Numbered from the stretch's first letter, positions 34,552 through 44,803 are shown. The stretch: DNA of 47,470 bases from Sulfitobacter sp. F26204 (GCF_026410305.1 NZ_JAPMLQ010000014.1:1-47470); one strand, 5' to 3'. The notes: generated by a model from the sequence alone, not told the origin. Numbers and translations are program-made.

Positions 34552-35328
34552 TCAAAGCACACGCGGCATCGAAGCAATCAACTGTTTTGCGTAGTCGCTC
34601 TTAGGGTCTTGGAATAGAATCCGGGAATCCTCAAACTCCTTGGCCTCGCCCAGATACATAACCAAGATATCATCGCAGAAAAACTCTGCTACAGACAGAT
34701 CGTGACCTACAAAGATAAAGCTCAACCCTTTCTGTTCTTGCAGATCCAGAAGCAAGTTTAGAATCTGGGCCTGGACGCTTACATCCAGTGCCGATACCGG
34801 TTCATCCAAAACCAGCACACGCGGTTCCATCAACAATGCGCGCGCGATGCCAATACGCTGACGTTGTCCACCTGACAGCTCCATTGGCCGACGCTCAAGA
34901 TAATCATGCGGCAAGTCAACGGATGTCATCGACGCCGTGATCCGGTCCCTAAATTCGCTGGCATCAATAGACCCGCGCAGGACCAAAGGTTCGATCAGGG
35001 TTTGTTCGATTGTCAACCTTGGGTCAAGCGCACCAGCGCTGTCTTGAAATACCGGTTGAACTTGCTGGCGGAACGGTTTCAGCGCCTTGCCGCGTAGCGC
35101 CGAAATGTCCTGCCCGTCAAAGAGAACTTGCCCTGCGTCGGCGTCGATCATCCGCAATGCAATGCGGGCAAGCGTGGATTTCCCAGACCCGCTTTCTCCG
35201 ATAACACCAATCGTTTTACCCTTTTCCAGGTTCAGCGAAATATCCTGAACGGCATGGGTTTCCGACAGCGTCTGCCCGAAAACTCCGCGTTTGTGAAAGG
35301 TTTTGGAAACATTGCGCAGCTCAAACAT
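34552..35328 (-). CDS. Dipeptide/oligopeptide-type ABC transporter ATPase (DppF/OppF)
   Basis: The 258-residue ATPase has Walker [16 protein letters not shown], signature LSGGQRQRIGIARALL, Walker B VLVLDEPVSALD and H-loop VGHDLS. The ATG at 35328 is preferred over the upstream 35379 because the protein then starts with the normal [10 protein letters not shown]. It overlaps the dppD-like gene by eight bases. The C-terminal oligopeptide-specific extension is short, ending near residue 258. It pairs with DppD to energise import through DppBC. Confidence 0.9.
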   Translation of the reverse strand: MFELRNVSKTFHKRGVFGQTLSETHAVQDISLNLEKGKTIGVIGESGSGKSTLARIALRMIDADAGQVLFDGQDISALRGKALKPFRQQVQPVFQDSAGALDPRLTIEQTLIEPLVLRGSIDASEFRDRITASMTSVDLPHDYLERRPMELSGGQRQRIGIARALLMEPRVLVLDEPVSALDVSVQAQILNLLLDLQEQKGLSFIFVGHDLSVAEFFCDDILVMYLGEAKEFEDSRILFQDPKSDYAKQLIASMPRVL

Positions 35329-36157
35329 CAGACCATCCTTCGGGTAACAACTCCGCAATGGTGGGCAAGCGTTCCCCACGCATTCCCGGACGAGGCCGCG
35401 CTTTTAGCAGCGCTTCGGTATAGGGGTGGGCCTTCTCATGGATCTGGTCAACGGGCACATGCTGGATCAACTCTCCATGATACATGACGGCGACTTCTGA
35501 ACAAATTTCCGCAACCACGCCCAAATCATGGGTGATCAGGATCAAGCCCATGCCGCGGGCTTCGATCACATCATTCATCACCCGCAAAACCGCGGCTTGA
35601 GTGGTGACATCCAGCGCCGTGGTCGGTTCATCCGCGATCAATAACTCGGGGTTACCAATCAGTGCCGCCGCGATCATCACACGTTGGCGCATGCCGCCGC
35701 TGTATTCATGCGGATAATGCCGCAAACGCGATTTTGCATCGGTGATTTCAACTTCATCCAGCCGGTCCACTGCCGCTTTGGTCGCATCCGCCTTCGACGC
35801 GCCGGGATGGGCGGACAGATAGGCCCGAGTCAGATGGGTGCCGATCGTGTGAACAGGTGAAAATGCGCCCATCGGGTCTTGGTGAACGAAGCCGATCCGG
35901 CTGCCGCGAACACCGGCCATCGCCATATCATTATCCCAATGAAGCGCAGTGCCATCAAACAACACCTCGCCCGAACACCGAGCAAAATCAGGCAGCAGGC
36001 CCAAAGTTGCAAGCCCAAGCGTGGATTTACCAGACCCGCTTTCGCCTACGATCCCCATACGAGTGCCCCGGTATAGTGAAAGCGAAATACCTTTAATCGC
36101 TGTAACGGCCCCAAAGCCAACCTCGAGGTTTTTGATATCCAGTAAGCCTGACATCAC
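35321..36157 (-). CDS. Dipeptide/oligopeptide-type ABC transporter ATPase (DppD/OppD)
   Basis: The 278-residue ATPase has Walker [15 protein letters not shown], the family-typical [17 protein letters not shown], signature [16 protein letters not shown], Walker [13 protein letters not shown] and the C-terminal region with [15 protein letters not shown]. It lacks the four-cysteine iron-sulfur motif found in some OppD/DppD proteins. The start overlaps the preceding permease by four bases. Confidence 0.9.
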   Translation of the reverse strand: MMSGLLDIKNLEVGFGAVTAIKGISLSLYRGTRMGIVGESGSGKSTLGLATLGLLPDFARCSGEVLFDGTALHWDNDMAMAGVRGSRIGFVHQDPMGAFSPVHTIGTHLTRAYLSAHPGASKADATKAAVDRLDEVEITDAKSRLRHYPHEYSGGMRQRVMIAAALIGNPELLIADEPTTALDVTTQAAVLRVMNDVIEARGMGLILITHDLGVVAEICSEVAVMYHGELIQHVPVDQIHEKAHPYTEALLKARPRPGMRGERLPTIAELLPEGWSDV

Positions 36158-37170
36158 GCCCCCCCTTTCGCCAGTCGCGGATCAATCGAAGCGGCGACAA
36201 TATCCACGATCAAATTGGTGACGATGTAAATCACCGCCGACAGCAGGATGAACACCTGCACAACCGCATAATCCTGTTGCAACACACCTTGTGTCACCAA
36301 CATGCCCGCACCCGGCCAGTTGTAAACGCGTTCAACCAGAACCGACCCCGCAAGCAACTGTCCGAAAATCAACCCCGAGGCAGTCAGCATCGGAATAATT
36401 GCATTCGGCAACAGTGTTGCGACCATAACCCGCAAACGGCTTTGTCCATGCGCGCGGGCCACAAGCGCAAATGGAGCGCCTGAAACATCCTCAAGGTTTG
36501 CACGCAGCAGACGGTACAAAAAACCGAATGGCAAAAGCCCAAGCGCAAGTGCAGGAAGGAACAGATGATGCAATGCCGTTGCAAAGGTCTTCAGATCGCC
36601 ATGCAACAGCGCATCAACGGTATACATACCCGTCGGTCCGGCAGGAGGTGTGACTGTTGCCGGCAAACGCCCGGCCGGGCCGGGGAACAGGCCTGTCATC
36701 TCAAAGCCAACAATTAACAACACCAGACCGAACCAGAACTGCGGCACACCAAGCGCAAGCACACCAAGGGCTTTGGGGACACCATCACTGATTGGCCCCT
36801 TTCGGTGTGCACCCCAAAGGGCCAACACCAACGCGCTGACAAAAGCCATGCAGAACGCATACAGACCCAGTTCAAGCGTCGCGGGAAACCGCTGCCCAAG
36901 CAGGCTTCGAACCGGTTCACCCAGCGCATAGCTGCGCCCCCAATCCCCTGTGAAAAAGTCACGAATATAAACATAGAACTGCGTCAAAATGGATTGGTCC
37001 AGCCCCATTTCGCTGCGCAAAGCGGCAACCGCCTCATCTGTTGCAAAAGCCCCCAGTGTTAGACGCGCGGCGTCACCAGGCGCCAGTCGCAGGGCGACAA
37101 AAGCCACCAAAGCCGCACCCAAAAGGGCAATGAAAGACGAAACAAGACGCGATAAGATTAGGCTGGTCAT
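36154..37170 (-). CDS. Dipeptide/oligopeptide-type ABC transporter permease (DppB/OppB)
   Basis: The 338-residue membrane protein has six predicted helices. It shows the DppB start (SLILSRLVSSFIALLGAALV), the ARLTLG motif replacing the usual GDP segment, FFTGDWGRSYALGEPV, and the coupling loop ALVARAHGQSRLRVMVATLL. It forms the channel with the adjacent DppC-type permease. The gene order C then B is reversed from the common order, with four-base overlaps on both sides. Confidence 0.9.
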   Translation of the reverse strand: MTSLILSRLVSSFIALLGAALVAFVALRLAPGDAARLTLGAFATDEAVAALRSEMGLDQSILTQFYVYIRDFFTGDWGRSYALGEPVRSLLGQRFPATLELGLYAFCMAFVSALVLALWGAHRKGPISDGVPKALGVLALGVPQFWFGLVLLIVGFEMTGLFPGPAGRLPATVTPPAGPTGMYTVDALLHGDLKTFATALHHLFLPALALGLLPFGFLYRLLRANLEDVSGAPFALVARAHGQSRLRVMVATLLPNAIIPMLTASGLIFGQLLAGSVLVERVYNWPGAGMLVTQGVLQQDYAVVQVFILLSAVIYIVTNLIVDIVAASIDPRLAKGGA

Positions 37171-37967
37171 GAATTTCCGCCTCCCAAAACTTTGCTAAGG
37201 CGATCCGCCAAAAGATTGGTGCCAACCACCGCAATAAGAATGCCAAGACCCGGAAAGATCGTCAGCCACCACTGACCCGTCAGGGCATATTGCATCCCCT
37301 CGGTAATCATCACACCCCATTCAGGTGTTGGAACCTCGGCGCCAAGGCCGACAAAACCTAGACCCGCCAGCGTGATAATCGCATAGCCGAACACTGACGC
37401 ACATTGCACAAGCATTGTTGTCGCGGCATGTGGCACTATGTGCCAGCGCAAGGTGAACCAAGGGGTCCCACCCATTGCTTCAGAGGCTTCGATAAACGGA
37501 AAGGACCGGATACGCATGACTTCGGACCGCATCAGGCGGGCAAAGAAGGGAACGGTAGAAACAACAACCCCCAAAACTGCCGCCCAAAGCCCGCCGCCCA
37601 GCCCGATGGCGACCGCCATCGCCAACAAAATCGGCGGGAATGCGGCGATACTGTCCATCACCCGCATTAAAACGGTATCAACAAGTCCCCCGACACGGGC
37701 AGAAATCAGACCGATCAGCGCACCGGGGACCAACCCCGCGATCATTACGACGGCACCGACAAGCAATGATAAGCGTCCGCCAGCCAGAAACCGCGCCAGC
37801 ACATCCCGACCCGTTGCATCGGTTCCCATCGGGTGATCCAGGGACGGGGCCGCAAGAAAGGCGGTAAAGTCCATTTCAAGCGGATCAATCCGCCACAGCA
37901 AGGGACCCAGAAAGACGGCCAGCGCCAGCACGCCCAAGATAGCGAAAGGCAAGAATAGATGGCGCAA
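37167..37967 (-). CDS. Dipeptide/oligopeptide-type ABC transporter permease (DppC/OppC)
   Basis: The 266-residue permease has the DppC hallmark HPMGTDATGRDVLARFLAGG (about residues 45-64), six predicted helices and the coupling loop FIEASEAMGGTPWFTLRWHI. The start codon is TTG, supported by an AAGGA site about eight bases upstream and the natural beginning of the first helix. It overlaps the DppB-type gene by four bases and lies 68 bases after the binding-protein gene. Confidence 0.9.
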   Translation of the reverse strand: MRHLFLPFAILGVLALAVFLGPLLWRIDPLEMDFTAFLAAPSLDHPMGTDATGRDVLARFLAGGRLSLLVGAVVMIAGLVPGALIGLISARVGGLVDTVLMRVMDSIAAFPPILLAMAVAIGLGGGLWAAVLGVVVSTVPFFARLMRSEVMRIRSFPFIEASEAMGGTPWFTLRWHIVPHAATTMLVQCASVFGYAIITLAGLGFVGLGAEVPTPEWGVMITEGMQYALTGQWWLTIFPGLGILIAVVGTNLLADRLSKVLGGGNS

Positions 37968-38035
37968 GGGGTAATCCTTTAGTTCGGGGATGAAAAGGTG
38001 TCAGGACGCAGAACACGCCCCGACGAAACATGGGA

Positions 38036-39574
38036 TCAACGACCCCAGTTTTGCAGATCAAACGGGCCGTCCTGGGCAAAGTCCCATCTGGTCACATCCT
38101 TGTCCAAAACAGCTGTGAATACATCTGCATAGACAGGGATCCGCGGTGCATCTTCGATCCACATCGTTGCAATCGCGTTCCACTTGTCCTGTCGATCCGC
38201 CATGTTTGGTATCGCAACCGCTTCACCGAACAATGCTTCGGCATCCGCGTTACAATAGTTCGACTGGTTATATGGTGACTGACAGAACATGTCATAGCTC
38301 AGCAACCAAGCCGGATCCGCAATCGACGGGCCGTCAAAACGCACAATTGCTGTGGTTTTTTCCGGTGTCGTTGTCACTTCGACATAGGCCGATGCACTTA
38401 GCTTGCTGATCTTGGCATCCACACCCAAAGGTTTCCACGCACCTTGCAGGATTGTCGCGATCTGTTCCTGTTCGGCATTGCCTTCCATGATCGTCAACTC
38501 AAGCGCAACAGGGCCGGTCACACCGGACGCGGCAAGCAGTGCTTGGGCTTTGTCCATATCAAACGCACGCGCCGCACCGTTTTCTTCGGTATAAGCCGAA
38601 AATTCCGGCGGGAACGGACCAAAGAAGCTGTCCGCATAACCAAAGGCAACAGATTGCTGGATCGCCTCATAAGGCACGGCATAGCTTAGCGCCTGACGGA
38701 ATGTTGCGTTATCAAACGGCGCAACATTGTTAGGCAGGCCAACAATCATGAAACGCGGGCTTGGAACCTCGACCACGTTCAGTTCATTGCTCAGTTGGTT
38801 TACCATCTGCTTGGGCAGGCCAAGCGTGACATCAGCTGCACCGTTACGGGCCTGCAACAGCAATGCTGACGGATCAGAGATAAAGTTCACAACCACTTCA
38901 CTTTCCAACGGCGCATCACCCCAATAGTTAGGGTTCGCGTGATAAACAGCTTTCACACCCGGCTGATATTCTGCCAGCACATAGGCGCCCGAAGGGGCGG
39001 CGTGGTTTGCCATCCAGTCATTACCGCCATTGGTGTCCGCAACAGCAACATCAACAATAGACAGGTTTGGCTGCGTCAATGAGTGGATCAACAAGGGCTG
39101 CGGCGCAGCCAAAGTGATGGTTACAACATTGCCTTCAGCTGTAATGGACTGTGTGTTTCCGAAGCTGCCTGCCTCCATGTAGTAGGTGCCACAGGCACCC
39201 GAGGACAACGCACGGTTCAGTGACGCGGCAACAGCGGCACCGTTAAGCGCGTTGCCACTGGCAAATTTCGCGCCTTCACGGATGTTGAAAGTATAGATCA
39301 GACCATCTTCGCTGACGCTCCAGCTTTCCGCCAGCGCCGCGACGATCTTGCTGTCATCCTCGGCTGTGACGGTTACGCCTTCAGGGCCTTCATAGGTTTT
39401 GCGGGCATAGGTTACCAGCGGTGAGTAAAGTGGCGCGACATAACCGTTGCCCACGATATCACACGCGAAGGCGGGATCCATCGTGCTGGGTGGTTGGCTG
39501 GCATTCACGACAAACGGATCAGCCATCGCAACACTACCCATTAAGGACATTGCCAAGGTTAATGTGTATTTCAT
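38036..39574 (-). CDS. Solute-binding protein of the dipeptide/nickel-type ABC family (DppA/SBP family 5)
   Basis: The 512-residue protein has a signal peptide (MKYTLTLAMSLMGSVAMA, likely cleavage before DPF) and the family-5 features SQPPSTMDPAFACD, ESWSVSEDGLIYTFNIREGA with KFASGNALNG, and the late RFDGPSIADPAWLLSYDMFC. Family 5 proteins bind peptides, nickel, glutathione and other solutes. In this operon the ligand is presumably the substrate of the Hyu enzymes encoded just upstream. The distance to the hyuB stop is 35 bases. Confidence 0.9.
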   Translation of the reverse strand: MKYTLTLAMSLMGSVAMADPFVVNASQPPSTMDPAFACDIVGNGYVAPLYSPLVTYARKTYEGPEGVTVTAEDDSKIVAALAESWSVSEDGLIYTFNIREGAKFASGNALNGAAVAASLNRALSSGACGTYYMEAGSFGNTQSITAEGNVVTITLAAPQPLLIHSLTQPNLSIVDVAVADTNGGNDWMANHAAPSGAYVLAEYQPGVKAVYHANPNYWGDAPLESEVVVNFISDPSALLLQARNGAADVTLGLPKQMVNQLSNELNVVEVPSPRFMIVGLPNNVAPFDNATFRQALSYAVPYEAIQQSVAFGYADSFFGPFPPEFSAYTEENGAARAFDMDKAQALLAASGVTGPVALELTIMEGNAEQEQIATILQGAWKPLGVDAKISKLSASAYVEVTTTPEKTTAIVRFDGPSIADPAWLLSYDMFCQSPYNQSNYCNADAEALFGEAVAIPNMADRQDKWNAIATMWIEDAPRIPVYADVFTAVLDKDVTRWDFAQDGPFDLQNWGR

Positions 39575-39609
39575 TTCTTCCTCCCTAGGTTGGTGTGCTA
39601 AATGCGGTA

Positions 39610-41355
39610 TCAGGCCTCTTTCCGCATTTCAGCACGCATCTGATCTGTCGCCTCTTGGTTGGCGGCATGACCATTCTTGTCGGCGACAACGCCGTACTTC
39701 TTGGCCGCTGCTTCGGCAGTAATATAGTTGTTGTGGATGTCTGATAGCACCTCATCGACAGGGCGATCCGTTGGCACCCCCCAGCCGCCGCCGCCGCCGC
39801 GCAAAAACTCAATTGCGGCACCTGCCTTCAGGCGGTGGTTATAAACCACTTCGGTAACGGCTGTGCTGCCATCTTCGTCTGAAAGTGTCAGCGCATTTGG
39901 TGGGCCGTTATCGGCACCACAGAACCCGCGTGTCGGGTGGCGTACTCCAGCCAACATGGCATTGGTGATGTTGTCCGATAGGAATCGAATGCGTGTCGCC
40001 ACGCCCGGCGCACCGCGCCAACGGCCTGCACCCGCGCTGTCACAGACATATTCATGCTGCTCGATGCGCATTGGATACTGCATTTCGTTCATTTCGATGC
40101 TGGGCAAAATAACCCCGGTCATCAATGGCGGGTAAAGCCCCCAACCATCGGTGCCATAGGCCGCACCAGCGCCACCAGTATATCCGTGGAAATTCAACGA
40201 AATCCAAGGCTTACCGTCTTCATACTTGCCCGACGTATAAGCCAACGGAAGTTTGTGACAGTTCACACCAACCCGTTTGGGCGCACATTGCGACAAAGCC
40301 AGCAAAGCAACTTCGGCAATTTCAGCCCCGCATATGCAGGTACAGTTTCCCACAGGTTTGGGGTTATGCGGATTAACCACAGTGCCTTCAGGCGCAATCA
40401 CGCTGACAGGGTTTATATAGCCTTCGTTCACCGGAACATCTTCGTCGATACAGGACGCAATGGCGACAAACACGAAGCTTTCTGTGTTCGCCAAAGTCGA
40501 GTTCACGAACCCGTCCACTTGCGGTGCCGACCCAGTGAAATCAAACGTCACATCTGATCCGCGCACTTTCGCGGTGCATGCGACCTTGATGTCATGCGCA
40601 CCCTGATAATCGTGGTCGATAAAGGTCTCGGCGTAATAATCGCCATCAGGCCAGCTTTCGATTTCAGCACGCACACGTTTTTCAGCGTATGAAATGTTGT
40701 CTTCGATCGCGTCACGCGTTTCGGTCAGACCAAAACGATCAACCATCCGGTCGATGTTTTTTTTGGCCGTCAAACAGGCGCCGTGCATGGCGTCCAGATC
40801 CCCGACCAGCCAATCCTGAACGCGGTTGTTGGCCAGAACCAGATCAAACACATCCTGACGACGTTCGCCTTTTTCATAAAGCTTGACGGGCGGAACAATC
40901 ACACCATCCTGCCAAATATCGCGGCTGGCGGGGTTATAACCACCCGCAACAGGGCCGCCGCTGTCGGCAAAATGCGCCCGAACAACCGGGAAAAACACAG
41001 GCTTCCGGTCCGCGAACACGGGCAAAATCACCACGTGGTCGGGAATATGCGTGCCGCCATGAAACGGATCAGAGGCAAGGATCACATCACCGGGATGCAG
41101 GTCGTTGCGGAACACTTCCAACGCGGCCTGAACCGCCGAACAGATGGCATAAAGGTGCAATGTGCAACCCGGAGCCTGCGCAATAAGCCGCGCTTTGCCG
41201 TCTTGGAAATCAAAGATACCAGTGGTGAAATCATGCGCTTCGTTGAAAATCGGGCTGCGCGCCGTACGTGTCACGGTGGCCGACATTTCTTCGGCGGCGG
41301 TATCAAACGCACCACCAACGATGCGCGCGCGGATCATATCAGAGCTGTCCATCAC
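39610..41355 (-). CDS. hyuB: Hydantoinase B/oxoprolinase-family subunit (full-length HyuB)
   Basis: This 581-residue subunit is of normal family length. Key residues are present: GDVILASDPFHGGTHIPDH with His103 and Asp106, and RAHFADSGGPVAGG with His128. By comparison with acetone carboxylase these three are the likely metal ligands. The N-terminal NEAHDFTTGIFD and C-terminal RGGGGGWG are typical. With HyuA it would open cyclic amides such as hydantoins or 5-oxoproline with ATP, or carboxylate a ketone; the sequence does not decide. It overlaps the next hyuB-like gene by four bases. Confidence 0.9.
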   Translation of the reverse strand: MMDSSDMIRARIVGGAFDTAAEEMSATVTRTARSPIFNEAHDFTTGIFDFQDGKARLIAQAPGCTLHLYAICSAVQAALEVFRNDLHPGDVILASDPFHGGTHIPDHVVILPVFADRKPVFFPVVRAHFADSGGPVAGGYNPASRDIWQDGVIVPPVKLYEKGERRQDVFDLVLANNRVQDWLVGDLDAMHGACLTAKKNIDRMVDRFGLTETRDAIEDNISYAEKRVRAEIESWPDGDYYAETFIDHDYQGAHDIKVACTAKVRGSDVTFDFTGSAPQVDGFVNSTLANTESFVFVAIASCIDEDVPVNEGYINPVSVIAPEGTVVNPHNPKPVGNCTCICGAEIAEVALLALSQCAPKRVGVNCHKLPLAYTSGKYEDGKPWISLNFHGYTGGAGAAYGTDGWGLYPPLMTGVILPSIEMNEMQYPMRIEQHEYVCDSAGAGRWRGAPGVATRIRFLSDNITNAMLAGVRHPTRGFCGADNGPPNALTLSDEDGSTAVTEVVYNHRLKAGAAIEFLRGGGGGWGVPTDRPVDEVLSDIHNNYITAEAAAKKYGVVADKNGHAANQEATDQMRAEMRKEA

Positions 41356-42737
41356 GCATCTCCCTTTGGGTAAGTGAATGTGATTTTTGCACCGGCAGGC
41401 AATGTCAGAACGTTGGATCGTTCGCGCACTGTTGCGCCGGTAATTTCAGGGGCCAGTCCGCCGGGAACCACGATAGCTTCCTGGTTGTCGGCTGTAACCG
41501 TAAGTTCGGCAGTCACCCCGTTATCACCGATTTGGCGATGCCATAGGTTCACACGGCCTGCAGCTTCGGTTTCTTCCGCGCTAATAATGCGACGGCGACC
41601 CGATGCCGCGTCAGAACCCGCACACCCTTCGAATGTCGAAAAGCCGGGCGAAAGCGCGATGGGTTGCGTGACTGGGCCAGACCCAATTTCGTCAAACAAT
41701 ATGACCATCGGTGGTGCAGGGTTAAACGCAGCAATCGTGCCGGTTGCCTGTGCCAATGCCGCTGACAAAGCAGGCGCCACAACCCGCCAGCCACAAGACA
41801 GAGCGGCTGGGAATGCTGCATTAACCGTGCTGCCTTCGGGGGCGGTGATTTTAACCGCATCAAGAATCCCCTGTGACATCCCCGCGTCTCCGATAACCTC
41901 AGACAAAAGCTGCACCAGAACCACCGCCCGCGTCGTTGCAAGCGTCATGTTGTTGGCGTTCTCTTCGGATACCGGCATTCTGGAAAGGTCGACGTGAACC
42001 TGATCACCTGTCGTGATGGAAACACTAGCGTCTTCAACGGACGCCTTGCCGGATGTCAAACCTGCCAATGCCGTCTTTGCCCGCGCCGCGCCATATTCGA
42101 TGCGTTGCGTTGCTGCGGCGTTGATCAGGTCCAGACCTTTGTTTTCAATCAGGCCAATAATCTGTTCGCCAATCCGCGTGGCAGTGACCATCGCTGTGGT
42201 CAGGTCACTGTCAAGCAGCGCGGTCGCACGGGTGTTACGCGTGATATAGTTGCGCACATCCTTTTGCGGGGCACCGGCCTTGACCAGCTTCACCGGGGTC
42301 AGACGTAGGGATTCCTGCCAGATTTCATGCGCATCAGGCTGGAACGGGCCGGGCACATTGCCCGCCAGATCCGCAACCGCAAAGCGCACGGCAGACAGGA
42401 ACTTCAGATCGCCATCCCAGAAAACCGGAACAATAATCGTCAGAACCCCCGACCAGGTCCCTCCGCAATAGGGGTCACCCGTCAAAATGACGTCGCCCTC
42501 GGTCAGGTCAAACGCAAAGGCGTCCAGCGTGTATTCCGCCGTGGCCTGAATGGCGGCCAGATGCGAAGGTTCACCCTGATCTTGTGCAATAAGCTGACCG
42601 TCGCCATCCAGAATGGCGCAGGCATATTGGCCCTCTTCGATAACCTGTGGCGATCGGGACATCGCGGCAAAGCCAGCGGCACCTTCATGTGCCAACGCAG
42701 CAAAGCGGTTGCCCAGAATTTGTGCTGCTAAGGTCAT
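41352..42737 (-). CDS. Short HyuB paralogue lacking the metal-ligand residues
   Basis: The 461-residue protein aligns with HyuB over its length (GDVILTGDPYCGGTWSGVLT, SAVRFAVADLAGNVPGPFQP) but is about 120 residues shorter. At the positions of His103, Asp106 and His128 of the neighbouring HyuB it has Trp95, Val98 and Ala120. The frame is open, codon use is like its neighbours, and it overlaps genes on both sides by four bases, so it is a maintained subunit, not a decayed copy. It may be a structural or substrate-specific partner in a HyuA-HyuB-HyuB' complex, similar in principle to multi-subunit ketone carboxylases. Confidence 0.85.
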   Translation of the reverse strand: MTLAAQILGNRFAALAHEGAAGFAAMSRSPQVIEEGQYACAILDGDGQLIAQDQGEPSHLAAIQATAEYTLDAFAFDLTEGDVILTGDPYCGGTWSGVLTIIVPVFWDGDLKFLSAVRFAVADLAGNVPGPFQPDAHEIWQESLRLTPVKLVKAGAPQKDVRNYITRNTRATALLDSDLTTAMVTATRIGEQIIGLIENKGLDLINAAATQRIEYGAARAKTALAGLTSGKASVEDASVSITTGDQVHVDLSRMPVSEENANNMTLATTRAVVLVQLLSEVIGDAGMSQGILDAVKITAPEGSTVNAAFPAALSCGWRVVAPALSAALAQATGTIAAFNPAPPMVILFDEIGSGPVTQPIALSPGFSTFEGCAGSDAASGRRRIISAEETEAAGRVNLWHRQIGDNGVTAELTVTADNQEAIVVPGGLAPEITGATVRERSNVLTLPAGAKITFTYPKGDA

Positions 42738-44803
42738 CCGTGGCCACCATTTTCAATGATACAGTTGCCATAGGCATCGATCAGCGCCTCTTGGCCCGGA
42801 CACACGATTATGGTCGTGCCCCAGCTTTCAATCGCGGCTGGACCGGACAAGAAATGACCCGCCTGCAGTTTCGCGCCGTCATAAACGGTCGATTCATGTG
42901 GGCCGTCTGCGAATGTGATCGGACGGGTGCCCTTGACCGCGCCGCTGGCATCTTCGTCGCCAAAGTCAGCACCGTTTACACGGGGTGGTTCGCGCAGACC
43001 CAGAACATCAACACGGATGGTCAACAGTTCAACCGGATGGGCCGTGTCTTTGTGCGCAAACAGTTTTTCGTGTTGATCGTGGAAGGCACGCAACGTCGCG
43101 TCAATATTAAGCGATGTCACACGACGTGTCCGCGTTTTCAACGGCACGGTAACTTCGTGAACTTCGCCTTCATAGCGCAGATCAAGACTGCGGCGCAGTT
43201 CGAAGTTTTGCGTGACGTTTTGCGATGCCAAACGTGCCCGTGCGGCCTTTTCCATTTCGTCGAATCGGGCGTTCAGATCGGCAAGATCAATCCCCTCCAT
43301 CGAGGCGAAATAGGTTCGAGCATCCGAAACCTTAAGGTGGGCAACCGTATCTCCAAGGGCACAGAACACAGGGCCGGTGGCCGGAACAATCACGCTGGAT
43401 ATGCCTAGCAATTCCGCCTGACGACCTGCATGCAATGCACCCGCGCCGCCAGCAGCCACAAGGGCAAAATCACGTGGATCAAGACCACGGCGCGTTGTCA
43501 CCAGATGCGACGCGTTTGCCATGTTGTTGTTCACAATCTCGCTGATCGCTTGCGCGGCTTCATCCACGCTTAGACCAAGCGGATCGGCCACATGCACCCG
43601 CACCGCTTCGCGGGATGCTTCCAGATCAAGGGTCATTTCACCACCTAGGAAGAAATCAGGGTTCAACAAACCAAGGATCAGGTTAACATCCGTTGTCGTC
43701 GGGCGGGTGCCGCCACGGCCATAACAGGCAGGACCAGGATAGGAACCGGCACTTTCAGGGCCGACACGCAATGCGCCACCATCGTCGATCCATGCGATTG
43801 ATCCACCACCGGCGCCAACCGTGTGGATGTCCAACATCGGAAGAGCAATGCGATACCGCGCCAGCCAGCTTTCAGTTGTCATCACAGGGGTCAGGTTCTG
43901 GATCACCGAAATGTCGTAAGACGTGCCGCCCATATCGACAATCATCAGATCGTTGTATCCCGCCATCTCGCCAACCCAGCCGGTTGCCGTCACACCGCCA
44001 GCAGGACCGGACAGCAAGGTGCCAACCGCCTGTTTACCGGTTTCTTCAGCCGTCAACATACCGCCGTTGGATTGCATGATGAACAATTCACCCACAAAGT
44101 CCTTGGCGCGCAATTTCTTTTCCAAATGGCTGACGTAGCTTTGGATCAGTGGGCCAACATAGGCGTTCACAACGGTTGTCGAAACACGCTCGTATTCGCG
44201 AATTTCGGGCAGCACATCACATGACAGCGTCACATAAATCTCTGGTGCCATCTCGTTGATGATTTCCGCTGTGCGGCGCTCGTGTTCTGGCGAAATGAAG
44301 CTGAACAGGTAACAAACCGCGATCGCCTGTACGCCTTCTTCCTTCAGGAAGCTCACGGCCTTGCGAACCGCATCTTCATCCAACGGGATCAGAACCTCGG
44401 CGGCTTTGCTGACGCGTTCAGGGATACCAACACGCATGCGGCGCGGGCAGATTGCCTCAGGCGCTTCAAGGCGCGGGTTGAATGTGCTTTCTTTGTAAGA
44501 GCGCCGGAATTCCAGTTCGTCGCGGAAACCGTCTGTGGTCAGCAGGCCGACTTTGGCACCGCGATATTCCAGAAGGGCGTTGGTCGCAACAGTCGTGCCG
44601 TGCACAACAATACCGCAATCAGACAGCAGGCTTTCTGCTGTTTCGCCAACTTGTTCAGCAATTTTGCCGATGCCATTCAGAACACCGTCTGACTGGTCTT
44701 TCGTCGAAGGAGTCTTGGTCGTATGCAACGCCCCCGCCCCATCTGTCAGCACGATATCCGTGAACGTTCCACCCACATCGATGCCAAGACTCCACTTGTT
44801 CAT
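42734..44803 (-). CDS. hyuA: Hydantoinase A/oxoprolinase-family ATP-binding subunit (HyuA)
   Basis: The 689-residue protein has the phosphate-1 motif GIDVGGTFTDIVLTD at residues 7-21, the IVVHGTTVATNALLEYRGAKVG block, the NGGMLTAEE segment, DMGGTSYDIS (second phosphate motif, about residue 290) and a C-terminal domain with the VELLTIRVDVLG turn. It binds ATP and activates the amide or carbonyl substrate for the HyuB subunits. Overlaps of four bases with the osmC-like gene upstream and the short hyuB downstream show one translationally coupled operon. Confidence 0.92.
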   Translation of the reverse strand: MNKWSLGIDVGGTFTDIVLTDGAGALHTTKTPSTKDQSDGVLNGIGKIAEQVGETAESLLSDCGIVVHGTTVATNALLEYRGAKVGLLTTDGFRDELEFRRSYKESTFNPRLEAPEAICPRRMRVGIPERVSKAAEVLIPLDEDAVRKAVSFLKEEGVQAIAVCYLFSFISPEHERRTAEIINEMAPEIYVTLSCDVLPEIREYERVSTTVVNAYVGPLIQSYVSHLEKKLRAKDFVGELFIMQSNGGMLTAEETGKQAVGTLLSGPAGGVTATGWVGEMAGYNDLMIVDMGGTSYDISVIQNLTPVMTTESWLARYRIALPMLDIHTVGAGGGSIAWIDDGGALRVGPESAGSYPGPACYGRGGTRPTTTDVNLILGLLNPDFFLGGEMTLDLEASREAVRVHVADPLGLSVDEAAQAISEIVNNNMANASHLVTTRRGLDPRDFALVAAGGAGALHAGRQAELLGISSVIVPATGPVFCALGDTVAHLKVSDARTYFASMEGIDLADLNARFDEMEKAARARLASQNVTQNFELRRSLDLRYEGEVHEVTVPLKTRTRRVTSLNIDATLRAFHDQHEKLFAHKDTAHPVELLTIRVDVLGLREPPRVNGADFGDEDASGAVKGTRPITFADGPHESTVYDGAKLQAGHFLSGPAAIESWGTTIIVCPGQEALIDAYGNCIIENGGHG

